A DNA stretch of 64,000 nt from Apoderus coryli (Eukaryota; Arthropoda; Insecta; Coleoptera; Attelabidae): contig OU452210.1 of assembly GCA_911728435.2 (NCBI GenBank), forward strand, positions 3,348,001 through 3,412,000, read 5' to 3'. Below, in pieces: positions 23,501-48,130 of the stretch. Every line of letters begins with the position of its first letter. Within the stretch, counting starts at the first letter, position 1. The position numbers were made by a program, and so were the translations under genes. The notes under the pieces were generated by a model that did no database searches, was not told where the DNA came from, and saw only the letters and a list, made by a program, of their open reading frames with translations.

Positions 23501-26500
23501 CTTTTCACATGGTTCTGGCGGGCCATAGATTCTCCAAGTCTGCTCAAAGAAAACATTCGTTACGTTGTTATAAACAATCATATCAAATTTATTCAAAAAC
23601 TACTTGGGATTTGGCTAGTGATCATATCCATTACACTATAGGACGTCAAGCCAATAATCTTCAGTATTATACTGAAGCCGTTGAATATTTTTCGAAACTG
23701 CTTAAAGGTGAAAGTAAACAAACAACTCAACAACAAGCTATATTTTTAAAGGAATATTTAACAATATTAGAAGTAAGTATTAACATTTTGTTTAATTCTG
23801 AATTTATGGATTCAGTAACATAAAAACTGAAACACCATCCATGACTGCAAAGAAATAATCATTGGAGAAATAATATACAGATTCTTCTGTCGTTCACTAA
23901 AGCAGGCGTAAACAAAAGATACAGTTTATTCTCGGTTCTTAGGATGCAATTATGCTGTCGGGTGGAATCCGTTTGATTTCAGGTATGATCGTCGTGTTGA
24001 AAAACAACAATATTTTCAGCTGACAATGTTGGGAAAAAATTGCTTTTATTAAAAATCATGATTTTTTTTATTTTAATACAAAATTAAATTTTATCGCTTT
24101 TTCAAAAACTGCAAGACAAAATTTCAAGGGTTAGTTCAAACACACCATGATATTTGTAATAATAAGCAAGAAACGAATACAGTTAGGTTAATAATAAAAT
24201 TTATATTAATTATGTTTATTTCATTTTTATTGATCATTTACATCCCTCTTCAAAAAAAAAAAACTGTAACATTTATTATTTGTAAAATAATTATCAAATC
24301 TCCAGGAGCACTAAAGCTTTTCTTTCTTAGGAGTTTTAAAGGTTGCTGTTAGGAAGAGGAGCCTACATCAAAGTAATATATTCAGTGTTATAGCACGTCT
24401 GCACCAATTTCGTTATTTTAAATAGAATGACATTTAAATGTCACTTTGAAACATGTCCTATGTCTATACCTAATAGTTTTTCATGTACGATTTTTGGTGA
24501 AAATTTTGAGTGATTTATAACGCATCATTCACAGCTAAAAAAATTCAGTTTGAATTAAATCATGATTTTAATTATAAAAATCAGTCGATATTTTAAGCGT
24601 GATATAAATGTCAGCTGAGTATAACTTTTAACTAATAATTTGAAAATAACTTTAAAATTGTGAAATGTGTCATGGTATACCTTTATAACCCTTGAAAGAA
24701 AATAATATAACCTTAAAATACGTAATAGCAACTAATGAACTTATATATTAGTTCATCCGTTTTGTGGTTCCGGCCATATATTTAGTCTTTATGTTACTGA
24801 ATGTATAACTAAATCCAGCATAACCTTTGAAAAATTCTTGAACGTTTTCTTTTACCACCAAAATAAAATGTAAATATTGTTTACCATTTATTTGTTCGAC
24901 ATTTTAAAAACAGTTTTTTTAAAGGCTTATATCAATGCTTCGTAACATTTTCCTTTATTCCCTGCTGATGTAACCGCCTTTGTCCTCGTTGGTGCCCATC
25001 TGATTTTCATTCATAGTTTCGACTGGGGTTTTGGCTCAGGTGGATAGTAGTGATTACACCCTTCACCAACACTTACGAAACAATGCTGGAAATCCATTTA
25101 TTTTGTGTAAATGATAGAAGCTCACTTGAGAAATATGCGAATGCGTTTCTAGGCAGTTGTCAGAAAATGTAGCAGTAGTCCTACACAGAATATTAACACC
25201 ATAATGAATTGCTGTCGTAGCAGTTTGGACATATTTTTGAGTTCTGTACTTCCATAGAAATTGAGTTAAACCTCGTGTACCAAAGACAATATAATAATTT
25301 ACATGCAAATTAAATAAAACAAAACCATTCTTTTGCTTTGGTAGTTAAAAATTATGTTGCTGCTAACCCAGAGAAATTCTCTCCATTCGATTCTTTACTA
25401 TAAAATTTAAAAAATGTGTTTATTATATTTGGCAGTATATAACCTATCCAATTCAGTCTAGATAGAAATACAATTGTGTTCTTGTTTTGGCACATAGAAT
25501 ATATTTCATCAATAGCCTGTGCTGCTGCGGTTCGTGCTTCCCATCCTTTAAATTATTACTCTTCAGTTGTGATTGATTTTATTTTGGTGGTTAAAATAAT
25601 TGACATTTTGATTTAGTATATTGTATATATTAAGATTTATTTTTAGAATAAGTTAAAAAAAAACAATGATGCACCGGGCTTACTGCCAGTACTTCCTGTC
25701 CCAGAAATAAACCATTCACTTTTAAAAGTCCTTGTAGGACCTACAAGGCCTTTAATTACTCCTGGAAAAATAGCGGCTATTGGTATAAATTTTAATACAT
25801 CTTTAGATGTTGCTGTTGAAAGTAAATGGAATAAATTAGAAGAATTATTAGTAAGTGAACGAGAGGGATCATTGCCGCTATTGTTTAAACCAATTATTAC
25901 TTTACACAACTTAAATACTTTGACCAAAACAAAGCCATTCGCAGTTATAAATGAACCTATACAAGTTTCGATTGAAATGGTAAATTTATTGCAAACAGTA
26001 TTACATTTAAAAGAAGTATATTTGTTATGGACTCTTAAAGATGACGATAAAATGATGTCAAATGAAACTCCAAGCAAATTATTGGATGAATGTGTTAAAA
26101 CGTATGTTACAAAAACTCTTATTTTGCAAGGAAATAGTAAACAGGATTTAATATTAACTGTGACTCCTTTGGTAACTGGAGACTTAAGCGTAACTGGAAT
26201 TTGTTACACACTCTCAGGATGCACTTCGAACGATACCATTTTTATCAAGGGTAAAAAATTATTTAACATTCCTTCTGGTAGTGCTGATATTACCCCCATC
26301 CTTTTAAAGATCGTACCATCGGCTCCTTGCTTACAGGTAAGCATTATATTATGCTATATAGTTTTTTATTTACAGGGTCCGAAACTACTCTACTACTGAT
26401 TTTATATTTCCCACAAAAAGTTTGCACACAGAGTTTTTTGCGTTGCGCGAGTTGAATGATTTTGAATACACAGTGTAATTGGGCTAATCGAAGAAGTGTC

Positions 26501-29500
26501 CATTGTATTTTTATTCGCTTTTCCCCTTTAACGGCCTAACCAATACCTTCAATCAAAGGTGGTATAGTAATTGATTAGCCTACCAATAAGCAGTGTTTTG
26601 TATTGTCTTATTTTATAACATAGTCCCTTTTTTGGGTGATATCTTTTCTCACCCAACTTCTTCAAGCACCAAATATGATGTAGCGTAATCGGCCGCTATG
26701 ATTACCATAGTCGACGTGAAACGCCTACCCCCGAATCAAGTTTTATATTTGGGAACAAAAAATGGACAGGGCCAGTTTTGGAGAATACTACTGTAATTTC
26801 AATCAATTTGGTCTTGGCGAGTCGATATAAACGAGAGGCGCGTTGCCTTGTTAAAAGAGCTCTTTTTTGCTGGTCAAAAGGAGCCATTTGTCTTTAATTC
26901 TTCGTCGAATCTGTATAATAAATCACTGCAATACTACGCCGTGATCGGTCTTCTGTTTCCGAAATAGTCATCGTGGTTCACACTTCGCGAATCCCAAAAA
27001 ACGGTCACCATGACCTTACCCGTCGGTGGGAACTTTACACTGCGAAAAGCTTATTGCTTGGACCACTGCTCCTTGGCCTCTGGTCTGTAGTGGTGGACGT
27101 TCACGATTACCTAGGACATGAAGACGCCCCTTGAACTGCACTTCAACAGGGCCAAATACTGCTCGGACATGGTCACACGATTCCACTTGTTGTCCACAGG
27201 CAGAAGTGCGGTATCCATCGGACCGATAGTTTTCCTCTACCGACATGGTCAAGCACGATACTTTACACACGTTCCAGTGGCAAGTGCCATGTCCAAGCTT
27301 CAATCTGCGATCTTTAAGCAACATATCACATTGGTTATTTACACTGACTTAAAAATTGTTTAAAAGAATTAAAACCATTTGGCCCTGTATGATTTTTTTT
27401 TCAAATACCCCTGGCGCTTAGCGTGTTAAAATACCAATCCTATATCGCGACAGCTTTGATGTGGTTGTTAGTTTTACTGTGTTTGCACTTTATCTTTCTA
27501 CTTTGCGAATTATTGTGTATGCAATTTCCATAAGACTTATGACTATCCGGAGTTAAGCAGGGTAGGAGGAGATATTACAGATTCTCGTGGAAATGTGTCT
27601 CACCGAATCCAGCTAGTTCGTACAGGAATTATAGAATTATTTTTTCCATTGAAGATCGAATTTCCACTCGCGACTTCGAGTGTTTTACGATACTTGATTG
27701 ATAATTTGGTAATCGTAATTGTAATTTAATTTTTGTAGGTCACATTCTCGGAAATTCATTCAGATTTTATAGCTGGTGAATTGGAAAGAGTAACTGTAGA
27801 CTTTAAAAATATTGGTGCAGTGCCATTAGAAAATATCTATATGGCAACATCAGTTCCCCATTTAATGGCGAATTGTACATTTAAATCATTGACTAAATTG
27901 ATATCGCCTGGTGAAAGTGAATTACAACTTGGAAAAGACAAAATAACTAGGAAAAATCACATAACATTTGTTGAACTTCCGACAGGACAGTTGGAAAGCG
28001 GAAAATCATATTCTATACCGATTTGGTTAAAAGCACCTGAAAATAAGGGACCTGCAACTATAGACTTATTAATTTATTATGAAAGCTTAGATAAAAAGTG
28101 CATACCGAGGTAATTATTACAGTAGATTTGATAAAGACTAATGCACTAGCATTATATATGCTAAGTTTCACATTTTACAAGTGTTTTTGTTTATAAATAC
28201 TCTCATCTCCTTTTACTGTCACTAAAAAAACAATTTTTCTGCGCTAGCGTAACTCTATTTTCGTATTTTATGAATTGAATAACCACATATTCAATCATTC
28301 TTTAGTTAATTGTGTCCTTAAGTAATAATTTCTCAAAACATGAATTGTCTGTATCGGACAAAAATAAAAAACCTAAACCTCAGCCAACGTTTCGTTTATT
28401 AAACATAAACTTCTTCAGGGCCTAAAACATCATGAAAACAAAACGTTGGCTGAAGTTTAGGTTTTTTATTTTTGTCCGATACCGACAATTCATGTTTTGA
28501 GCACATATTCAATATTTACCACATTTTTTTTTTCTGTGAAAATGCTAAAACTGAAACACACCCGGTGTTTCAGTGTTCAGTGGTTCGAACCTATAAAAAA
28601 ATGCAAAAAACTTTAGGCCCACTCGAGCATGCCTACACTCGTTGCCCTAGTTACCAATGCACTTATTGTACCGTGGAACAAGTATTTCAATACCACTGTT
28701 GTGCTCTCCAAAGATCTGAGTCAGAATGTCTCAGCATCTTTGAGCTCTTGGTCTGTGCAGGGGGATGGCCGAAAATTTTCCACTTGAGACGTTGATGCTC
28801 TTGATTGTGATGATGCATGAGACCGAACGTTTTTAATCAAAAACGTCTTCTGAGGTACTCTTATTCATGTTGTCATATCAACTGCAGTGAAAACCGTCGA
28901 TACCCACCGGGTACACATTTTTTGTAGCCAAGGTGTTCTGTCACTATTTCGTCTATAGGGATCTGGAAATTTGGGGGAAAGATTTATATAAGGTGGTCAC
29001 AGTGCACGCCCTTTGTAACGAATAATGATGAGACCCATTCCATTTTTCGCATCGGCGCCGCGAGAATGCGTAATCATTCTTTGAGAATTCCTCATTTTTA
29101 AATAATACCGGGCAAAAATATTTTTATTCTTATTTCCTTTGAAAGCATACACGTTCAAATTGTTAATAAAAGTAAGGAAAACAATATTAAGATAGCCAGA
29201 ATAATTTTAAAGTAGGCTATTTGTTACTGTCTAGAATTTTTGTTTATACAAATATTTCGATAGATATTTAATAATTTGATTTAAGAATAGTTTGAAAGGT
29301 ATTATATTATATGTTTTAAATTTCAGGTACAGACTAATTAGACATTCTTGGAGTTTGAATGTTCATGAATCAGTATCTTCGGAAGTCTCTTTCCGAAGTA
29401 GTTTTAATTCTAAGTCAACTGAAGAAATGATGATGTCTGTTAAAACAACCAATTTAAATAAAATTCACAGTTCATTATCTACGGAAATATCGTTAGTGAA

Positions 29501-30437
29501 TATAGCGTTGTTAAGTGAGAAATGGGCACTTATGAAAGATATTTCTGTTCCGAGCCAGATAAAATTGCAGTGTAATCAATCGGCGCATTTTTTTCTTAAA
29601 GCCAAGCGATCTATAAATAAATTTTGTCATTATTCATGCATTCCATTAAATAATCATGGCTCGCTACCAGTTCCCACAGATGCATATCTAGTTTTTGCAG
29701 AAAAATTTGTGAATTCCGCTCCTAACGTTTTTGAAAACCATGAATCTTGTGCAAACAAGGAAGGTGTATTGCTTCTTCAATGGCAAGCTGTAGTGAATGA
29801 AAATCGAAATGAACGCACTGTTCAAGGGCAATGTTATGTACCTCTGGATATACGAAGAGAAAATGAAGACGAAATACGAATAGACAGACTAATAAGCGAA
29901 CATTATGTTAGTATAAACGACAGATCATCCTTGGTAGATACTAGTTTCGAGATAGCACAAAAGCAAGTGTTCTACAACCTTATGCACACACCAGTCATTG
30001 AGCATAATTTCAAAAAAGCTGCACTTTGTGTTGTGCCAATGAAACTTTTTTTACATAGCGTTGCAGAAGGTTCATCAGTAACTGTTACCGTCAATACTGT
30101 TGATATCAGGTTAGTAGCTGACTGCAAAGAAGTAGCAAAATTATATCTATTTTAGTATATACTTTAGTTGATTTACGTTGTTTTTTACAGTACGAAAAAT
30201 GAGAAGTATAATTATCGAGCTTCCGAAAGATTTTGTTGGCTGGGCAATGTAAAAATTGTAAAGATATTAGCCCCATTGTCGACGGACTCCGTGGATCTTT
30301 CTGTGGGAATTACACATCCTGGAACGTATGATCTTAGCTCACATATCCAGATTTTGTGTAGTGGAGAAAATGATGAAACCATTGTTCAATCTTGTCAAAT
30401 TCATTCTTCGTTAATTGTTCATAGTTCACTCAGTTAA
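17532..30437 (+). CDS. TRAPPC8: Trafficking protein particle complex subunit 8 (TRAPPC8/Trs85)
   Basis: Subunit of the TRAPPIII complex, which activates Rab1 and supports ER-Golgi traffic and autophagy. Ten exons: 17532-17685, 17746-18196, 19696-19969, 20025-20305, 21783-22031, 23316-23772, 25647-26336, 27739-28109, 29327-30109, 30191-30437. Phases agree throughout and give 1318 residues, slightly shorter than human. Start MAQC and blocks LLQPFSKLT, TPWFEAWRDAFL, PKWFSLNVLKYYVILHD, GMSKSLFSATKRWFS, SDLRSALLLEQAA, RKYAFHMVLAGHRFSK, LLIYYESLDKK and HPGTYDLSS follow the vertebrate protein in order. The exon at 23316 follows an unusual AAAG acceptor. The intron at 19970-20024 is only 55 bp. Intron insertions include a LINE (22273-23080), a mariner relic and two foldbacks. 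All key regions are present, so the gene looks functional. Confidence 0.95.
18197..19695 (+). other. TRAPPC8 intron 2
   Basis: 1.5 kb of AT-rich sequence. The segment GTGGCATAGCGGAC near 18432 recurs near 51695, so part is probably an old transposon. No coding pieces recognised. Confidence 0.4.
21331..21540. mobile_element. Foldback with 34-bp arms
   Basis: ATGTTTCGGAACCTGACTGG and on to TCTTCAGT at the left reappears inverted at 21506-21540 with one change. Each arm is itself a small hairpin flanked by CTGAAGA and GAAAC or TAAAC. Inside TRAPPC8 intron 4. Confidence 0.55.
22273..23080 (+). mobile_element. LINE 3' end (jockey/CR1-like), open 222-codon frame
   Basis: Within TRAPPC8 intron 5, same strand. 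A 222-codon open frame (22273-22941) encodes the part of a non-LTR reverse transcriptase after the catalytic FADD: KSAKNLGVTLDRSLRFKDH, then LSHFNYADVLYG, RVERIQKSCLRYI and LPVSRFK-type ends. A simple ATT-rich run near 23060-23080 looks like the LINE tail. The 5' end is truncated. The absence of stops suggests a fairly recent insertion. Confidence 0.75.
26700..27310 (-). pseudogene. Mariner transposase relic
   Basis: Inside TRAPPC8 intron 7 on the opposite strand. With several frame jumps it reads KLSVRWIP, VDNKWNRVTMSEQYLALLK, VHHYRPEAKEQWSKQ, PTGKVMVTVFWD, GNRRPITA, YRLAKTKL and FLFPNIK in that order. These correspond to the mariner blocks around the first catalytic D, through GKVMATVFWD, to the YSPDLAPSD-FLFPNLK end. 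Stops and shifts are many. It is unlike its host intron in being GC-richer. Confidence 0.8.
28334..28499. mobile_element. Foldback element
   Basis: Arms of about 55 bp (CAAAACATGAATTGTC inwards and its complement) are separated by about 50 bp. The inner arm ends CCAACGTTTCG and the loop side carries TTCTTCAGG. In TRAPPC8 intron 8. Confidence 0.6.
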
Positions 30438-30530
30438 CAATATTTATATGTAGTTTTGTTTATTTTTGATATATTTATCTTTTGTTGATTTTAAGTACAG
30501 TCTGATATTGTACAATAATAAGAGAACGTT

Positions 30531-30536
30531 AATAAA
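30531..30536 (+). terminator. Polyadenylation signal of TRAPPC8
   Basis: AATAAA about 95 bp after the stop codon. Confidence 0.55.
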
Positions 30537-31089
30537 TTACTGTTTCATATATTTGTTTTTTTTTTATTAATGATTATTTAAAATCTAAACTGTCACCCGG
30601 TTAAGAAAATCTGTATGGACTGTTAAAGAAAAGTCATTTAACAGGTCACTCCACAGCCTTTATGTTCTTTTACACCTAAAGATACGTATTTTAGATTTGT
30701 AGGGTTAAATATAGATACCTGGAACATCCTAATGATTACTATATCTTTTCGAAGTTCTTTAACTGTTCTATAAATAAAGCCTCTTGAAATTATAATAAAA
30801 CAATTCCAAACAAATACTTTTATGAAATTAAATGGTTTTTAACATAAAATCGCGAAAAATGTTAGAAACTCTTCTTCAACAAGTCTTCCAAAGAATACAA
30901 TAATAAGAATCAATCAAATACAAACGAACAAAAACTAATTATTAGTTTAATCAAAGCTAAGTCTAGCTATGTGTATGAATTCGTATGTTTGACGTAAAAG
31001 TTTCCACTGGAAATAAAATACTGCAACGTTCTCTACGATTTGTAAGGTGAGGTCTATACAGTATAATTAGTGCATACGTTCATGCAAAT

Positions 31090-31315
31090 ATGACTTAAAA
31101 CCAAGATTTCTTCCGTAGTAAATATTATGCTTTATTCTATTGAATGCTTTAGAGAAGTCTTTGTAAATTGTATCGATCTGTAGAGCCTTGACCATTATTA
31201 TAGGATACATTTGTAGAAAAGCGACAAGATTTGTAACAGTTGATCTTTTGTGAAAAAATGCGTATTGCCTGGAGTTTTATACGATTGTTGATCTGGTTAA
31301 AGTTCTTTTCTTCTC
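31090..31315 (-). mobile_element. LINE reverse transcriptase relic
   Basis: The minus strand reads YAFFHKRSTVTNLVAFLQ, then DTIYKDFSKAFNRIKHNI. This is the RT fingers/palm segment (G-RKGRST--NL, then D-I--DFSKAFD--H). The lost D at the end of the motif and the short length show it is dead. Confidence 0.7.
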
Positions 31316-31543
31316 AGAAATTAAGTATATCATGACCTACAAATTGAAAATAAAATATCAAGGTAGTTTTTTTGCATTTTCAATCATGGTGAGTGAGCCA
31401 TCTGTCAACTGAACACACAATTTCGATTTACATACCCAGAATCTCTCGATGCGAGTAGCATACATTTAATCACGGATCACGCGGTATATATTACAAAATT
31501 TATATTTGAGTTTAAAATTTTCGCGGTTATTAGCGCTTTTTTC

Positions 31544-31801
31544 GCGGGTCAGTTCCGAACCAATTCAGAACAGTCGCAATGCGCATGTTCGTTTCAGGAT
31601 TTTCTACATTAACTACTAATTGCATGTTACCGCGAAAACAGAACTGTTACGAAAAATCCTGAACAATTGTCTAAAATGCCTAAACCAAAGATTAGTAAAT
31701 ACTATGCTGCTGTAGTGTTTGCCTGAACTATCTTACCCGTGAACACTATAGTAGCGATGCGCATGCGAATGGTCCCTGAACTGGTTCGGACCTGACCCGG
31801 G
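31544..31801. mobile_element. MITE with ~26-bp terminal repeats
   Basis: CGGGTCAGTTCCGAACCA at the left and its imperfect complement TGGTTCGGACCTGACCCG at the right bound about 258 bp without coding capacity. Inner arms share ATGCGCATG. Confidence 0.55.
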
Positions 31802-32929
31802 AATAAAGCTAACATAACGGAAGCTGTCAAAATACTGTCGATATAACATTTCATCGATGTTGCCAGGTATAACTTAATAGCGTAAGACTTGTTTTTTAAA
31901 ATCGAATCATGCATGGCTGTTTAAAGCAATAGAGAGTCAAATGCTCGTATATATTTGACTCAATCAAATTTCTAACATATATCAGAAAGTTTCATGTTTT
32001 ACTTTTTATTTTTAGACTATTAACACCACATTGAATTATCTTAATTACGAACAGGCTTATTCTTTAGATTGTTTCCTATTTTACTAAGCCACTGCCACAC
32101 ATATGACATAATATGGAACATATATAATACCTTACTCCCCCTCCTACGTATCCGATAAAGAGTTGACAATAAATTTATCGAACAGGTCAGCAGGAGCACT
32201 AATTTTTCGAGAATATATACGGATAAACAATTGATCTAGAAAGAAACTATCTAGCTGCATATTCCTTATATATAATATAAGAAACACTCTATCAAGTGAT
32301 ATAGGTACCTAAATATATTTTGGTTTGATCCTGTCTACCTTGATATATTCAATTAATTTATCAAACATACTGTAAAGAATTTTTTAAAAAATTCAAAATA
32401 ATGACATTTGCCTGTCTATACCTACATATAGGTACGCTCTTACAATACATTGTCTTTATAAAGACGATGCTCTTACATAGGCAAAGGATTAATATACACA
32501 TTAATCTTTGACATAGGCACAAATACGTGCAAACAATACGAGGTTTATAAATATTGTTTTTATAAAATTTAGAGTATCCCAAAATATCAAAACATTTAGT
32601 ATTAGAAGATTAAACTTAGAGCTAAGAACCTTTTTGTAGAAATAAATTTTATTCTGTAGACAAATTCTTAAATTATTTTAATTGAGAGTGAAGCATAATA
32701 GAGATATTAATTAAGTGAATACCTACTATTTATGTCATTATTGTATAGTATTATTATTGACTATCCCATAATGTAGCATATCATAGTGTTATCACTTAGT
32801 GTTTACTGGAATTAACCATAAATAAAAATATATAAACGCTAACATTGGAACTGAATTCCGCATCTAGAATTTTGAAAAGTGTTGACATAATCGTACATCG
32901 TGTATTTCTGCCTTTAGAAATTCGCATTT

Positions 32930-33070
32930 ATTAGGCGGAAGTGACGCTTTCATACTTCTACACGCTGGTTGCTGCTTTTGACTGTATGAAACTGACAACC
33001 ACGCGTTTGAGCATTTTACTAGATGCTAATGCTAGCAATATGATCATGGCTGCGGCATGCGCAGTCCGTT
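32930..33070 (+). promoter_or_regulatory. Possible CK2-alpha promoter
   Basis: A GC-richer patch in AT-rich surroundings contains CGGAAGTGACG (32936-32946, an ETS-like site fused to a half CRE) and GGCATGCGCAGT near 33053 (NRF-1-like). Such sites are common in TATA-less housekeeping promoters. The next downstream gene on this strand is CK2-alpha, whose start-codon exon opens with a splice acceptor. Assignment is inference. Confidence 0.35.
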
Positions 33071-35045
33071 AGTTATTGTATTGGATATTCCTAGCATTAC
33101 AGTATTGCCAACATGTCAATTTTTTGTAACATTTGGAAAATACTATTTTATATTGTATTCAAAGTAAAGGCACTTATTATCATTTATGAATAATGGTATG
33201 AAAATTTACATAAAAAATAATAATAATAATTTCATTTAATGCTAACACAAGATTGTTATTAAATTCTTTTGTATATGTGTTTACAGATAATGAAATAATG
33301 TTGTTTTTATATGATGATTGAAAATAATAATAACATTGTTACGGTCTAGGTTTAGATAGTGTTTTAAATTCTAAGAGAAAATCAATAATAATACCGATAA
33401 TTTTAAACAAATTATTTCTCATAAAACCATCTACGGGGATGTGTGAAATGTGGAGTAAAAGCTGGAAGTGTGATTGAATTTGCATTTTGACATGCAATAT
33501 GTAGCTACTTGATTCTAATTTAGACTATTCCACCCTTTTGCACAATTAATTAAACACCAATTTGATATGACAACATCGACGGTTCGTAGGTATTTAAATT
33601 TGTACGGATGTACCCGAAGAGTAACGAGATGCCGAGGTTCAATGCGCACACTAGGGTTTTGTTAAATCCTTCAAAAAATATTGGTTAAGCAGTGGTGTCG
33701 TACCTCGTTATGTTGAAATTATCTTAAGAGAACAATAAATAAATTTGGTAAGTGATGTAATAAAGTGAATTAGTTAACTTTAAATTTAATAATAATTGTT
33801 TATAATTATTGTGGCATATAAAAGTGCAGTTGTTTTGTGTAAATTGGTGAATTGAAACATTAGTACGCCCCTGTAACGTCCAATGTAGTTTTAGAGGGGT
33901 ACAGGCTATACTGAAGTAAGTGGCATACTGTTAGCTCCCAAATCCAGTGTACACTGGCGGTATGGGACTTCCTTCCATCTTGGTTCTTTACTGATACGTT
34001 TACGAAAGCGCCGGTTTATAGTGAATTAAAAGCAAAAGTATTCTAGTTTTATACAAAATATACTTGATAGTTGCCATGTATCGCTATATAGGACATAACA
34101 GTATTTAAATATACCGTGGAATTAACTAGGTATGATGTATTTAACTGTAGGCTATTTTTCTAAAGTCTAGTATGTATGGAATGGCGTGTGCTTATGCCTA
34201 CTTATACGAGGCAGTTGAATATGAATATTACAAATTCGGAGAATCTCAAATGTAGTTATGCTGATTAAATGTACTAGATTAGCAAAACTGTACTTGAAAC
34301 AAGGTAACTTGAGCCAGTGTTTAGTTTCTAAGTTCTATTCGGGTATTGTATTTTAACATCTGTGTTTTCTAAATGTGCATGCTTAAATTACTATAATTTT
34401 AACCTAAAAGTAGGTATTTATTTATAAAAATATACGTATGAATACGTACGTATTATTTAGCTTTTACAATCCAATTTTACCTATGGTATAAATAGGTAGT
34501 CATTCTTTTTAAAAGTGGTAAAGCACATTTTTGTAGTATAGGTATAACCGTATAACATTCCAAATTCCAAGTAGGTATTCAGCAGCTGTCAAATTTAATG
34601 CTTGCTGTATTCCTAAAGCATATCATAACATGCCTGTTTCGATATAAACAACCCTCTAAATTTAACGTTTTCTTTGGGAAACATACCGCATTCGATAATT
34701 GCCGCGTATAATTTTTAATTACAAAACTAATGATAGTTCAAGAATTAATGACATTTTTGGATTGTAAATCATTGCATGATTTATAGAAATATGTATAGTT
34801 TTATAATTATTTTGTATAAAATTGACCCATTTTAACAAAGCACATTCATGTTTCCGCCATGTAGGTATTAAGCACTCGGTTCTTAAACCCTGTATATCCG
34901 CAGCAATCAGTAACATTGACTCCGAAATAAATATCAATATTATCATAGATATACCTACAAATATGTAATTAACATTTATTCATTTGCAGTAGGAAACAAA
35001 GCTTATGTTCAGCCTTTCGTAAATAAATTTGTGCATTATAAAAAT

Positions 35046-46479
<11,434 letters not shown>

Positions 46480-46488
46480 TTGACTGTA

Positions 46489-47500
46489 CAGGTGGCCCAA
46501 ATTAGGCGTTTTCTTATGGGAACTCATGTTCTGTCGAAGATAGAAATAAATTAGCCAAGGTCCAAAAGCTCACTCGTGCAAACGAAATTTGGCTATCTGT
46601 AACGGTTAAGCCGCTAGGTGGCGTTTCTCAATTTTGGCCGATTTCTTTTATATATTTGTTCCTTGTGGGACATCCTGTATAACTTTGGATTCTTTTACAG
46701 CCCCTAAAATTCCATTTTCAAAAATATATAATATGTTATATATATTTTTTAAACCCAACAATATATTTGACTTTAAGAAAATTAGCCATATGACTACAAC
46801 GGCGCGGCGTGAATAGTGTTTTAAAAGAAACTTGAACTTAAATGAAGTATGCAGCTGTCAAATCTGTTGAAAATTTTGGTTCGTCAAATTTATTTTGGTA
46901 AAAAAGTGGTTTCAAATATTTTGCGAGTTCAGTATTCATCATCAAAATAAAATAAGTTGTAATAATTTAAAAATGTATCAAAATTATGAAAAATAAAAAT
47001 AATTATGACATTTTAAAATGTTTTATCGAGTATAATAAAAATATAGAAGCTACGAAGAATCTTTACGAAAACCGATATCCAGAAAGAATGCACCCATCGA
47101 ATTCGATGTTTCAAAGATTAAAATGTAACCTTTTTGGTGCGCTTCGGAAACCACGGACTACTGTCAATAATATTACAGTTTTGGGCAGTTGCAAATAACC
47201 CATGCTCGTCCACCCGAATGTTAGAGGGCGAAACAGGTGTTCCAAGAGCAGCAGCGCAGAGAATTTTAAAAAAACATAAATTTAGGCTATACCGAAGTCA
47301 TGATTTTCTTCTGGCACATTTAAACAGAAGACTTCAATTTTGCGAATGGTATGTGCAAAAGTGTGCGCAGAATGTCTTCTGGGAGTTTTATAAACTTTAG
47401 TTTTTGAGTACCACCATAGAAAGAACTCTAGTGGCGTTAAATCTGAAGATCTTGGACACCTCTCCTCCAATACATTTCCTACATCAATCAGTTTACTCAA
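46489..47500. mobile_element. Scrambled Tc1/IS630-type transposon (DUF4817-like transposase)
   Basis: Starts about 10 bp after the putative CK2-alpha stop with CAGGTGGCCCAAATTAGGCG. On the plus strand 46986-47390 reads KCFIEYNKNIEA, ENRYPERMHPSNSMFQRLK, then after a shift VPRAAAQRILKKHKFRLYRSH and NRRLQFCEWYV. This is the N-terminal helix-turn-helix half (RYPERRHPS---F-RL is the hallmark). On the minus strand 47282-47500 reads RCPRSSDLTPLEFFLWWYSK, the C-terminal SPDLTPLDFFLWGYLK block. The two halves face each other and the catalytic middle is gone. Confidence 0.65.
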
Positions 47501-47529
47501 AGGTACAATTTCCGTAAGACAAACCTAAA

Positions 47530-48130
47530 CCTATTATATGATCAGATATTGCTTTATGACGGGTCCTTGAATAATATTAATGGCATTATCGAGACTCTAT
47601 CTTCTTTCTATGGGTCAATAGGAGCAATGTTTGATATGTGCGTGCCGAAATTGCAGGGCCATAGCAAAGGATTTCGATATCCTCAATGGTATCCGAGGGC
47701 AAATGGAAGCAAACTGGTCTTATCTGTCATCTACATAATTTTCAACGCCTAAGAGACTCTATTAAGATAAATATCGATGAATCTTATGAAGCATATCTCT
47801 TGCAGGTACGTACAGCCCTCTGTTTGTGATGACCCTACAGAGCTATGGAAATGTATTCAAAACAAAAAACTTAAATCTCGGATACCGGCTTTATTGCATC
47901 TCAGCACAGGTGTATCTTTATTAACTCCAGATAGTATCGTCAGTACTTTCGCAGACTACTTTGAAAGTGTCTTTGTTCCCGCCAATGCATCTGCTCTAAC
48001 CAATCCAGATGTTGGTGATGGCTCTGGACAGTATGTTCCAATTAACTTGGCTACTTTTAGAATTGAGGTGTTAGGATTCATAACAAAACTACCAAGAACT
48101 TTGACACGCATTGCCGCGTCCTGACGCCGT
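47530..48130 (+). mobile_element. LINE endonuclease-RT linker relic
   Basis: Reads NLLYDQILLYDGS, then FYGSIGAMFDMCVPK, YPQWYPRANGSKL, DPTELWKCIQNKKLKSRIP and IVSTFADYFESVF. This is the usual order between the endonuclease and RT domains in jockey/CR1-like LINEs. It is broken by frame jumps. The related region of another copy is at 62267-62524. Confidence 0.65.

Larger units (their letters stand above)
30538..34989. other. Gene-poor stretch before CK2-alpha
   Basis: No conserved coding exon seen. It contains a LINE relic (31090-31315), a MITE (31544-31801) and a GC-richer promoter-like patch near 33 kb. A splice acceptor at 34989 starts the exon that holds the CK2-alpha start codon, so at least one 5'UTR exon should lie in this stretch. 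Confidence 0.5.

Noticed and set aside
28575..28600. GGTTCGAACC, a tRNA B-box-like word
   Set aside because: No A box, no acceptor stem or cloverleaf nearby; none of the window yields a tRNA by eye.
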